Source: Clostridia bacterium (GTDB lineage Bacteria > Bacillota_A > Clostridia > Oscillospirales > CAG-272). Taken from it: a stretch of 64,000 nt of DNA. The number at the start of each line of letters is the position of its first letter. The stretch's first letter is position 1. Below the pieces are notes generated by a model. The model saw only the letters and a list, made by a program, of their open reading frames with translations. It did not search any database and was not told the origin of the DNA. A program made the translations under genes and the position numbers. Shown in pieces: positions 27,216 to 34,728 of the stretch. Location: NCBI GenBank assembly GCA_017468115.1, contig JAFUJS010000019.1, positions 41,946-105,945 on the forward strand, given 5' to 3'.

Positions 27216-28595
27216 ATGGTACATCAATACAAATTAGGTGGGTATAACATCGTTTTGGATATCTGCTCCGGCGGAGTTCACGTGGTTGACGATGTTGCCT
27301 ACGATATTATCGAAATTTACGAAAAACAGACACAGGGTCAGGTTATTTCTCAAATTTGCGAGAAATATGAGGGCAAGGACGGCATTACAAAAGATGACAT
27401 CATTGCCTGCTATGAGCAGGTTACTGCCCTTAAGGAAAATGGCGAGCTTTTCACCCCCGACACCTTTGAGCCTATGGCAAACAAGCTGAAGGAAAAGACC
27501 TCCGGCGTTATAAAGGCGCTTTGCCTACACGTTGCACACACCTGCAATCTTAACTGCTCCTACTGCTTTGCCTCACAGGGCAAGTATCACGGCGAGCGTG
27601 CTGTTATGTCCCTAGAGGTGGGCAAGCGCGCCCTTGATTTCCTTGTTGAAAATTCCGGCACAAGGCACAACCTTGAGGTTGACTTCTTTGGCGGAGAGCC
27701 GCTTATGAACTTCCAAATGGTTAAGGACCTGGTGGCTTACGCAAGAAAGATTGAGAAAAAGCACAACAAGAATTTCCGCTTTACTCTTACCACAAACGGC
27801 GTTTTAATTGATAAAGATGTAATTGATTTTGCCAATCGTGAGATGAGCAACGTGGTGCTCTCTCTTGACGGACGCAAGGAAATTCACGACAGATATAGGG
27901 TTGACTACCTAGGAAACGGTAGCTGGGACAAGATTGTGCCTAAGTTTAAGGAGCTGGTTGATGCCCGTGGTGGCAAGGGCTACTATATGCGTGGCACCTT
28001 CACACACGCAAACCCCGATTTCCTAAACGATATCAAGGTTATGCTTGACCTTGGCTTTAACGAGCTTAGCATGGAGCCTGTTGTTTGCGCAAAGGGCGAC
28101 AAGGAGGAGCTAACCGAGGAGGACTTCCCTATTGTTTGCAAGCAATACGAGGAGCTTGCGGAGCTTATGATAAATAAGCGCCGTGAGGGCAAGGAATTTA
28201 CCTTCTATCACTATATGATTGACCTAAAGGGCGGACCCTGTATCTATAAAAGGATTTCAGGCTGTGGCTCAGGAACCGAATATATGGCTGTTACTCCTTG
28301 GGGAGATTTGTACCCATGCCACCAATTTGTAGGCGAGGAAAAATACAAGCTTGGCGATATTTGGCAGGGTGTTACAAACAAGGAGGCGCAGAAGGAATTT
28401 GCCGACTGTAACGTTTATGCAAGACCCGACTGTAAGGACTGCTGGGCAAAGCTATACTGCTCCGGCGGCTGTGCGGCAAACGCATACCACGCAACAGGCA
28501 GTGTGCGTGGAGTTTATGAATATGGCTGTCGCCTGTTCAGAAAGCGTATGGAATGCGCCATTATGGTTGCTGTTGACAAGCTACTTAACGAATAA
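27216..28595 (+). CDS. scfB: Radical SAM thioether-forming SCIFF maturase
   Basis: 459 residues from the ATG at 27216, which has ACGGAG five bases before it; an in-frame TTG at 27174 lies inside the terminator hairpin and is rejected. The N-terminal region (about 1-95) is the RiPP-recognition part. The radical SAM cluster motif is CNLNCSYC (Cys 110, 114, 117), followed by FFGGEPLMNF. The C-terminal SPASM domain has the cysteines of CGSGTEYMAVTPWGDLYPCH and CKDCWAKLYCSGGCAANA for two extra iron-sulfur clusters. It should crosslink Cys to Thr in the SCIFF peptide encoded just upstream. Confidence 0.95.
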   Translation: MVHQYKLGGYNIVLDICSGGVHVVDDVAYDIIEIYEKQTQGQVISQICEKYEGKDGITKDDIIACYEQVTALKENGELFTPDTFEPMANKLKEKTSGVIKALCLHVAHTCNLNCSYCFASQGKYHGERAVMSLEVGKRALDFLVENSGTRHNLEVDFFGGEPLMNFQMVKDLVAYARKIEKKHNKNFRFTLTTNGVLIDKDVIDFANREMSNVVLSLDGRKEIHDRYRVDYLGNGSWDKIVPKFKELVDARGGKGYYMRGTFTHANPDFLNDIKVMLDLGFNELSMEPVVCAKGDKEELTEEDFPIVCKQYEELAELMINKRREGKEFTFYHYMIDLKGGPCIYKRISGCGSGTEYMAVTPWGDLYPCHQFVGEEKYKLGDIWQGVTNKEAQKEFADCNVYARPDCKDCWAKLYCSGGCAANAYHATGSVRGVYEYGCRLFRKRMECAIMVAVDKLLNE

Positions 28596-28611
28596 AATTT
28601 GAGGGGGTTTT

Positions 28612-29931
28612 ATGAACACTCCTATTTGCGATTTTGTAAACCAATACATAAAAAATGATACAACAAGACTACATATGCCCGGGCACAAGGGCAAGGGGCC
28701 CTTGGGCTTTGAGCAGATGGACATTACCGAGGTTTTTGGCGCTGACTCTCTTTTCCACGCAAGCGGAATTATTAGAAAGAGCGAGGAAAACGCCTCTTCT
28801 CTGTTTGACAGCTTCAAAACCTATTACTCCACCGAGGGTTCATCCCACCTTATTCGCTCTATGCTTCTTATCGCAAGAGGTGGCGACAAGGACGGCTATG
28901 TGCTTGCGGCAAGAAATGCCCACAGCTCCTTTATTTCCGCCTGTGCTCTGATTGATTTAGAGGTCAAGTGGCTGCTTGGCAAAAGCTCCTATCTTAGCTG
29001 TGAGCTAACACCACAGGATTTGGAAAAAGCCTTGACCTGTGTAGATAAAATGCCATTTTGCGTGTATGTAACGTCCCCTGATTATCTTGGTAACACTCTT
29101 GATATTAAGGGGCTTTCAGAGGTGTGCCACAGGTATGGCGTTATGCTTTTGGTAGATAATGCCCACGGCGCTTATCTGAGGTTTTTAGAAAAAAGCGAGC
29201 ACCCTATAAATCTTGGCGCTGATATGTGCTGTGATTCTGCCCATAAGACACTCCCTGCTCTGACAGGTGGTGCTTATCTCCACATTTCAAAAAATGCCGC
29301 CCATTTGGCAAAGGATGCCAAGGATTCAATGGCTCTTTTTGCATCAAGTAGTCCATCATATCTTACACTGTGCTCTCTTGACAAGCTAAACTCTTACCTT
29401 GCAGGGGAATACAGAAGCGACCTTTCTGGCTTTATATGCAAGGTGAGTAAGACAAAGGAGCAAATTTCCTCCTATGGATACACATTAGTTGGTAATGAAA
29501 GGCTTAAAATTACTATTGCCGCAAAGGAATATGGCTATCTTGGCACGGAGCTTGGAAAAATATTACACGAAAACAACATTCTTTGCGAGTTTTGCGACAA
29601 GGACTTTCTTGTTTTGATGGTAACCCCGTCTAATGGCGAGGGGGACCTTGATAAGCTTGCTTGTGTGCTTGGCGATATTCCCAAGAGGGAGCCAATTTCC
29701 AAGGCTATGCCTGCGCCCTGCTTATCTGAAAGGAAAATGTCTATAAAGGATGCAATCCTTAGCGATAAAGAAGAAATTTCCATAGATGACGCAGAGGGTC
29801 GCACCCTTGCCTCACTTAGTGTTGCCTGCCCACCTGCCGTATCTGTTATTGTAGCGGGAGAGATATTTGACAAGGCTGCCATCGAGGCTTGCAGGTATAA
29901 TGAAATATACACCGTAAAGGTAGTAAAATAA
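28612..29931 (+). CDS. Orn/Lys/Arg decarboxylase-type PLP enzyme
   Basis: 439 residues, start ATG with GAGGGGG. The family N-terminus RLHMPGHKGKG is clear. STEGSSHLIRSML and LLVDNAHGAY supply the PLP contacts, and the Schiff-base lysine is in CDSAHKTLPALTGGAYL. At under 450 residues it is a short wingless form of the fold-I basic amino acid decarboxylases; such forms in Firmicutes make cadaverine, putrescine or agmatine, and the substrate cannot be told here. It lies 16 bases after the SCIFF maturase, so it may be co-transcribed, although no functional link is known. Confidence 0.88.
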   Translation: MNTPICDFVNQYIKNDTTRLHMPGHKGKGPLGFEQMDITEVFGADSLFHASGIIRKSEENASSLFDSFKTYYSTEGSSHLIRSMLLIARGGDKDGYVLAARNAHSSFISACALIDLEVKWLLGKSSYLSCELTPQDLEKALTCVDKMPFCVYVTSPDYLGNTLDIKGLSEVCHRYGVMLLVDNAHGAYLRFLEKSEHPINLGADMCCDSAHKTLPALTGGAYLHISKNAAHLAKDAKDSMALFASSSPSYLTLCSLDKLNSYLAGEYRSDLSGFICKVSKTKEQISSYGYTLVGNERLKITIAAKEYGYLGTELGKILHENNILCEFCDKDFLVLMVTPSNGEGDLDKLACVLGDIPKREPISKAMPAPCLSERKMSIKDAILSDKEEISIDDAEGRTLASLSVACPPAVSVIVAGEIFDKAAIEACRYNEIYTVKVVK

Positions 29932-29934
29932 GAA

Positions 29935-29961
29935 AAAACAGACACCCTGTGTCTGTTTTTT
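29935..29961. terminator. Bidirectional terminator after the decarboxylase
   Basis: AAACAGACAC pairs with GTGTCTGTTT across CCT, with an A tract before and T tract after. It begins four bases after the decarboxylase stop. Confidence 0.85.
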
Positions 29962-29965
29962 AATT

Positions 29966-29993
29966 AAAAAAGGAGCTTGCAAGCTCCTTTTTT
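29966..29993. terminator. Terminator of the aminotransferase gene (minus strand), likely bidirectional
   Basis: GGAGCTTGCAAGCTCC is a perfect palindrome flanked by A and T tracts. It abuts the minus-strand stop at 29993, giving a convergent pair with the hairpin at 29935-29961. Confidence 0.85.
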
Positions 29994-31279
29994 TATTTTG
30001 TGCTAAGTAGCTTTTGAACGCTGGAAAGCTTAACGCAGAGGCAGAAAAGTTCTGTTGCGGTAATTAGGTCAGCAAGCGGAGGATAGGATGGTGCGATTCT
30101 GATATTTGAATCGTGTGGGTCCTTGCCATATGGGTAGGTTGCGCCTGCGCCTGTCATAACCACGCCTGCCTTTTTGCATTTTGCAACGATGTCCTTTGCA
30201 CAGCCCTCTAAGGAGTCAAAGGAGATAAAGTAGCCGCCCTTTGGCTTTGTCCAAGTGCCGATTTCAAGCCCGCCAAGCTCTCTTTCCAAAATACCAAGAA
30301 CAGCCTCAAACTTAGGGCGAAGAATGTCTGCATGCTTTCTCATATGCTCTATCATACCGTGAATGTCGCCAAAATAGCGAACATGGCGGAGCTGGTTAAC
30401 CTTATCGTGGCCGATGGTTTGCATAGCAAGCTGAACCTTAATATCACGAAGGTTATTAAGTGAGGATGCAAGTGCCGCAATACCTGAGCCGGGGAATGAG
30501 ATTTTTGAGGTTGAAGCAAACTTGTAAACAAGGTCAGGGTTGCCTGCACGCTTACATTCAGCAAGAATTTCTACCAAATTGTCCTGCTTATCATCATAAA
30601 GATGGTGGATTGTGTATGCGTTGTCCCAGTAAATTCTAAAGTCCTTTGCCGCCGGCTTAAGCCTTGCAAAGCGACGAACTGTAAGGTCGGAGTAGGAGTA
30701 GCCCTGTGGGTTTGAATACTTTGGCACACACCAAATACCCTTAATTGCCTCATCCTCGGCAACAAGCCTTTCAATAAGGTCCATATCAGGTCCGTCCTCT
30801 GTCATAGGCACGTTAATCATTTCAATACCAAAGTATTCTGTGATTGCAAAGTGCCTGTCGTAGCCCGGAACAGGACAAAGGAATTTAACCTTGTCAAGCT
30901 TTGCCCAAGGGGTTGAGCCCATAACACCGTGTGTCATTGAGCGAGCAATTGTGTCGTACATTACGTTAAGGCTTGAGTTACCATAAATGATAATGTGGTC
31001 AGATGGAACCTCCATCATATCGGCAAGAAGCTCCTGCGCCTCCTTAATGCCATCAAGCACACCGTAGTTACGGCAGTCGGTTCCGTCCTCACAGGTAAGG
31101 TCAACGGAGCTGGACAAAACGTCCATCATACCCATTGAAAGGTTAAGCTGCTCAACGCAGGGCTTACCTCTTGCCATATTGAGGTTTAGGTCCTTTGCTT
31201 GATATTCCTTATATTTAGCCATCAGCTCCTTGTTAAGGGCTTCAAGCTCTTCTCTTGTCATTTCGCTATATTTCTTCAT
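29993..31279 (-). CDS. PLP aminotransferase, aspartate aminotransferase class Ic (Aminotran_MocR-like)
   Basis: 428 residues from the ATG at 31279 with AAGGTG six bases before it; a GTG three codons earlier is inside that site. LNMARGKPCVEQLNLS at the N-terminus is the marker of the class Ic aspartate aminotransferases found in Firmicutes and Actinobacteria. WDNAYTIHHLYDD and the Schiff-base lysine in ASTSKISFPGSG complete the PLP site. The reaction is expected to interconvert aspartate and oxaloacetate with glutamate/2-oxoglutarate. It is a single-gene unit with its own promoter and terminator. Confidence 0.9.
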   Translation of the reverse strand: MKKYSEMTREELEALNKELMAKYKEYQAKDLNLNMARGKPCVEQLNLSMGMMDVLSSSVDLTCEDGTDCRNYGVLDGIKEAQELLADMMEVPSDHIIIYGNSSLNVMYDTIARSMTHGVMGSTPWAKLDKVKFLCPVPGYDRHFAITEYFGIEMINVPMTEDGPDMDLIERLVAEDEAIKGIWCVPKYSNPQGYSYSDLTVRRFARLKPAAKDFRIYWDNAYTIHHLYDDKQDNLVEILAECKRAGNPDLVYKFASTSKISFPGSGIAALASSLNNLRDIKVQLAMQTIGHDKVNQLRHVRYFGDIHGMIEHMRKHADILRPKFEAVLGILERELGGLEIGTWTKPKGGYFISFDSLEGCAKDIVAKCKKAGVVMTGAGATYPYGKDPHDSNIRIAPSYPPLADLITATELFCLCVKLSSVQKLLSTK

Positions 31280-31312
31280 ATAAGCCACCTTGATTAAAAG
31301 ATTTATTTACTA

Positions 31313-31341
31313 ATAATATCACAACAATGCTTATTTTACAA
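31313..31341 (-). promoter_or_regulatory. Probable promoter of the aminotransferase gene
   Basis: Minus-strand TTGTAA (31341-31336), 17-base spacer, TATTAT (31318-31313). Both boxes are one or two bases from consensus. Confidence 0.55.
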
Positions 31342-31351
31342 TACCTTGACA

Positions 31352-33730
31352 TTATTTTTTCCAAAAATTCGTAATTTCCCCAAGAAGGTCCTTAGCAGAG
31401 CTAATAAACTTAATGTGGCTCCAATATTCAGGCATAAGCTGGCGATATTCGGGCGTATAGAAGCGGTCGTCAACCAAAAGAACAACGCCCTTTTCGTCCT
31501 CGCTTCGTATAACTCTGCCTGCCGCCTGTAAAACCTTAATCATACCGGGATAGGTATAGGCATAGGCGTAGCCTGTTTCACGGGTTTTGTCAAAGTATTC
31601 CTTAATTATATTAAGCTCACTGCTGATGGTAGGCAAGCCAACGCCTACTATAATTGCGCCAATTAGCCTTTCTCCACGCAGGTCAATGCCCTCGGAAAAG
31701 CTGCCGCCCATAACGCAAAAGCCAACCAGCGTGCCCTCACGCTTTGAATCAAAGCTGTCAAGAAACTCACGCTTTGCCCTTTCGGACATACTGCGGCTTT
31801 GGCAGGTAACATTTATTTTCGGGTATTTTTTAACGAAAACATCCTTAACGTCGGTAAGGTAGGAATAGGACGGAAAATATACTATATAATTTCCCACCCT
31901 GCCCTCAATTGTAGCTCTTATAATGTTTGCCACGGTAAGGGCGCTTTTTTGCCTGTCCTCATACCTAGTGCTGACGTTATTTACACCAATTAGGCAAAGG
32001 TTTTCCTTATCGAATGGGGATTTGAGCGTCAGGGTGCTTGTTTTCGGACAGCCAAGCACATCGGAAAAATACTCAAGAGGGGTAAGGGTTGCAGAAAACA
32101 GGATTGTGGAAATGCCCTTTTTCATACACAAATCCAGCATAAACGAGGGGTCAAGACACATTAAGCGAATTTTTACCTCTTCATCTACCGCCTCTATATA
32201 CATAGTAAAGCGCTTGTCAAAGATTTCCGAAACCGCAAGGAATTTCTTTGTGTCCATATAGAGCTGATAAAGCTCCTCGTCCTCAATATCTCTTTTGAAC
32301 AGCTTCTTGCAGCCGCCCACAAATGCGTAAAAATGCTCACCGATATCAAAGGGCAGCTCGTTATTGATATAAAAGCCGCATATTTTCCCGTCAAGCTCCA
32401 TTTTTTCGCTCATGGCAAGGGCGTAAAATTCCTCGAATTTGCCTAAAATATCGACACAGGGGTCGCCAATTTGCTTATTTCCCCCATATCGCTCCGCTAT
32501 TTTTATAAAGTCGCTTCGATTAAGCGACATGGAGTACATTTCCCTTGCGCGGTCGGGCAGGTTATGGCTTTCGTCTATGAGGAAAATATACTCTGCCCCT
32601 GTGGGACACTCAAAATAGCGTCTGAAATATGCCTGCAAATCGAACAGATAGTTGTAGTCGCAAACCACAAGCTCGCACCACTCGGAAAGCTCCAAGGAAA
32701 GCTCGTAGGGGCATATGGAATATTTCTTGCTTACCTTGTCAATTATATCCTTTGTATAGGTTTTGTATTCTGTAAGAAGCTCATACATGGCACTATTGAC
32801 CTTGTCGTAATACGAGACAGCCACCTTACAGTTTTTAGGGTCGCACTTTCTTCTTGTGCCGGGTCCGAAGGAAACACAGCACTTATCCTTTGAGGAAATA
32901 TGAATTGCCCTTAGGTTGGGAATTTGGTCCCTCATTAAATCAATGGCGTTAAGAGCGGCAAGGGCGGTTGTACCCTTACCTGTAAAGTAGAAAATCTTAT
33001 CTCCATAGCCCTCTCCCAAGGATTTTAGCGCAGGGTAAAGGGACGCCATGGTTTTACCTGTGCCTGTGGGCGCCTCAACCACCAGCCTTTTATGGGCACG
33101 GATTGAGCGGAATGCCTCTACTATAAAGTCTCTTTGACCCTCACGGGCGCCACCCTTGAAGGGGAAGCGCAGGTTTGAGAGCTGGCTTATGGTTTTTGTG
33201 CCTCTTTCCTTAATAAGTATGGCAAAGGGGGCATACTGCTCCATTACGCTTTCAAAGAAAAGCTCTAGGTCCTCTTTTGTAAAGGTGCTTGAGTATTCTC
33301 TTTCCTCGTCGCCACTCTCGCTGTAAAAGGTTACTATTACATCAACCGTGGACTGCTTATATTTTTCCGAGATAATATATGCCGAGAGCATTGCACATTT
33401 TGTTGCAATTTCCAGCTCGCCCGCCTCCAAGGAATCAAGACGATAGGGCACGTTATATACATCCTCAACATAGTAGCCGCCGTCCTTATACCTTATAGAT
33501 TCGGGGAAGGTATAAAGCTGGATTGTTGCGCCATACTGAATAGAGTTAAGGGTGTATGCGTCCGAAATATTGGGCTTTTCGGTGTGGAGCTTGTAGGAAA
33601 CGGTGCCACCGCCGTTTTTGTTGCCCGGGGTAAAGTGTGTATCAATATTGCCACCACGGAAAACAAAGGCACATAGCTCTCTTGTGCTGATATATACTGT
33701 GTTTGTGTGGGTGTCGTACAAGCTAGCCAT
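31352..33730 (-). CDS. XPD/DinG-family superfamily 2 DNA helicase with iron-sulfur cluster
   Basis: 792 residues. An N-terminal PD-(D/E)xK-like region of about 180 residues (with ATKCAMLSAYIISEKYKQS) precedes the helicase core. Walker A is EAPTGTGKTMASL, and the DEAH-type box is FLIDESHNLPDRA. Between them a Cys set (CCVSFGPGTRRKC, then DPKNC, then CPYELS) marks the 4Fe-4S domain of XPD/DinG enzymes. Motifs V-VI appear as FCVMGGSFSEGIDLRGERL and QAAGRVIRSEDEKG. It probably unwinds DNA 5'-3' in repair or recombination. It is monocistronic, with a GGAGAG site. Confidence 0.92.
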   Translation of the reverse strand: MASLYDTHTNTVYISTRELCAFVFRGGNIDTHFTPGNKNGGGTVSYKLHTEKPNISDAYTLNSIQYGATIQLYTFPESIRYKDGGYYVEDVYNVPYRLDSLEAGELEIATKCAMLSAYIISEKYKQSTVDVIVTFYSESGDEEREYSSTFTKEDLELFFESVMEQYAPFAILIKERGTKTISQLSNLRFPFKGGAREGQRDFIVEAFRSIRAHKRLVVEAPTGTGKTMASLYPALKSLGEGYGDKIFYFTGKGTTALAALNAIDLMRDQIPNLRAIHISSKDKCCVSFGPGTRRKCDPKNCKVAVSYYDKVNSAMYELLTEYKTYTKDIIDKVSKKYSICPYELSLELSEWCELVVCDYNYLFDLQAYFRRYFECPTGAEYIFLIDESHNLPDRAREMYSMSLNRSDFIKIAERYGGNKQIGDPCVDILGKFEEFYALAMSEKMELDGKICGFYINNELPFDIGEHFYAFVGGCKKLFKRDIEDEELYQLYMDTKKFLAVSEIFDKRFTMYIEAVDEEVKIRLMCLDPSFMLDLCMKKGISTILFSATLTPLEYFSDVLGCPKTSTLTLKSPFDKENLCLIGVNNVSTRYEDRQKSALTVANIIRATIEGRVGNYIVYFPSYSYLTDVKDVFVKKYPKINVTCQSRSMSERAKREFLDSFDSKREGTLVGFCVMGGSFSEGIDLRGERLIGAIIVGVGLPTISSELNIIKEYFDKTRETGYAYAYTYPGMIKVLQAAGRVIRSEDEKGVVLLVDDRFYTPEYRQLMPEYWSHIKFISSAKDLLGEITNFWKK

Positions 33731-33748
33731 AATGCTCTCCTTTCCTTG

Positions 33749-33777
33749 TTGACATTTGTCATTTTTTAGGTTATAAT
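33749..33777 (+). promoter_or_regulatory. Sigma-A promoter of the zinc-ribbon gene
   Basis: TTGACA (33749-33754), 17-base spacer, TATAAT (33772-33777): full consensus, about 53 bases before the predicted ATG. Confidence 0.88.
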
Positions 33778-33836
33778 TTAGTATAACATATTTAATATAT
33801 AAATTGAAAGTTTTTTTCTTATTTTGAGGTAAAAAT

Positions 33837-34466
33837 ATGATTCTTAATCAAAAACAAACCACTCTTGCATATAGGTGTCCATCCTGCTTCGGTGTGCCAA
33901 CATCAATAGTGGGCGCATTTTCTTTGAGCGGCGACCTTTTTAAGCTAAGATGCAGCTGCGGCGGCAGCCATCTTGAGGTGGAAAAGCTGCCCGAGGACAA
34001 GCTACGCCTTACTGTTCCCTGCCTTGGCTGCTCAAGCCCACATTACTATACCATTTCAAAAAATGTTTTCTTTGGCAGCGATGTGTTTATTATTCCTTGC
34101 TCCACCTGTGGAATTGATATTTGCTTTATCGGCAAGGAGGACAAGGTAAAGGAAGCGGTTGATATATCAAACAAGGAGATTGCCGAGGCACTCAACGGTG
34201 CGTCTGTGGAGGCACTGAGGGCAAACGAGGAGGAATACTTTGACCCGCAGATTTTAGATATTGTTACCTATGTAATTTCCGACCTTGGCGCTGAGGGCAA
34301 GATACATTGCAGGTGCCCCGAGGGACAGGGAGAATACAAGTGCGATATTTATCACGACCACGCAACCGTAAGGTGCGAAAATTGCTCTGCCAGCCTTGAT
34401 GTTGATATTACAAGCACACTTAAGGCTTATGACTTTTTGCACTCTGAGGAGCTTACACTAAAATAA
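33837..34466 (+). CDS. Multi zinc-ribbon protein, unknown function
   Basis: 209 residues, ATG with GAGGT site behind a consensus promoter. Three or four paired-Cys elements are seen: CPSC (residues 15-18), CSCGG near 41, CLGC near 62, CSTC near 90, then a helical linker (about 100-130) and a final CRCPEG..CDIYHDHATVRCENC group. No enzymatic motif is recognised. The layout (zinc ribbons around a helical spacer, no helix for membrane insertion) suggests a small nucleic-acid or protein binding factor. The strong promoter argues for substantial expression. Confidence 0.75.
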   Translation: MILNQKQTTLAYRCPSCFGVPTSIVGAFSLSGDLFKLRCSCGGSHLEVEKLPEDKLRLTVPCLGCSSPHYYTISKNVFFGSDVFIIPCSTCGIDICFIGKEDKVKEAVDISNKEIAEALNGASVEALRANEEEYFDPQILDIVTYVISDLGAEGKIHCRCPEGQGEYKCDIYHDHATVRCENCSASLDVDITSTLKAYDFLHSEELTLK

Positions 34467-34467
34467 A

Positions 34468-34501
34468 AAAAGAAAGCCCACGGTGTGGGCTTTTTCTTTT
34501 T
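34468..34501 (+). terminator. Rho-independent terminator after the zinc-ribbon gene
   Basis: AGAAAGCCCAC / GTGGGCTTTTTCT stem with loop GGT, followed by TTTT. The A tract ahead makes it usable in both directions, and the minus-strand small gene ends just beyond it. Confidence 0.85.
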
Positions 34502-34507
34502 GTGTAA

Positions 34508-34615
34508 TTAGTTGCAGCAGCAACAAAGGATAACGAGGGCGAGGATTACAATCCAAACGATTTCGTTATCGAAAAGGTTGCATAGGCAGTTATTCATAGT
34601 ATTACCGTTCTCCAT
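34508..34615 (-). CDS. Tiny Cys-rich membrane protein
   Basis: 35 residues from the ATG at 34615 (AAGGA nine bases ahead); an in-frame ATG at 34597 would give 29. The peptide has MNNCLCNLFDN, then one hydrophobic run IVWIVILALVIL, and ends CCCCN. Short one-helix peptides with Cys flanks of this kind are frequent in Clostridia and are seldom annotated; some are linked with spores, but no role is established. It is its own unit, ending at the shared terminator hairpin at 34468-34501. Confidence 0.75.
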   Translation of the reverse strand: MENGNTMNNCLCNLFDNEIVWIVILALVILCCCCN

Positions 34616-34695
34616 AAGAGAGTATCCTTTTCTGTCGAATTGAGGGCTTTTTTGCCCTCTGATATAATACTATGACGAATTTTGGCTTTGGTTAC

Positions 34696-34725
34696 AAAAA
34701 AGGCTTGCAAAGTGCAAGCCTTTTT
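34696..34725. terminator. Terminator of the cmk-plsC-ispH/S1 operon
   Basis: GGCTTGCA (34702-34709) pairs with TGCAAGCC (34713-34720), with an A tract before and T tract after. It lies three bases beyond the minus-strand stop at 34729. Confidence 0.85.
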
Positions 34726-34728
34726 ATA

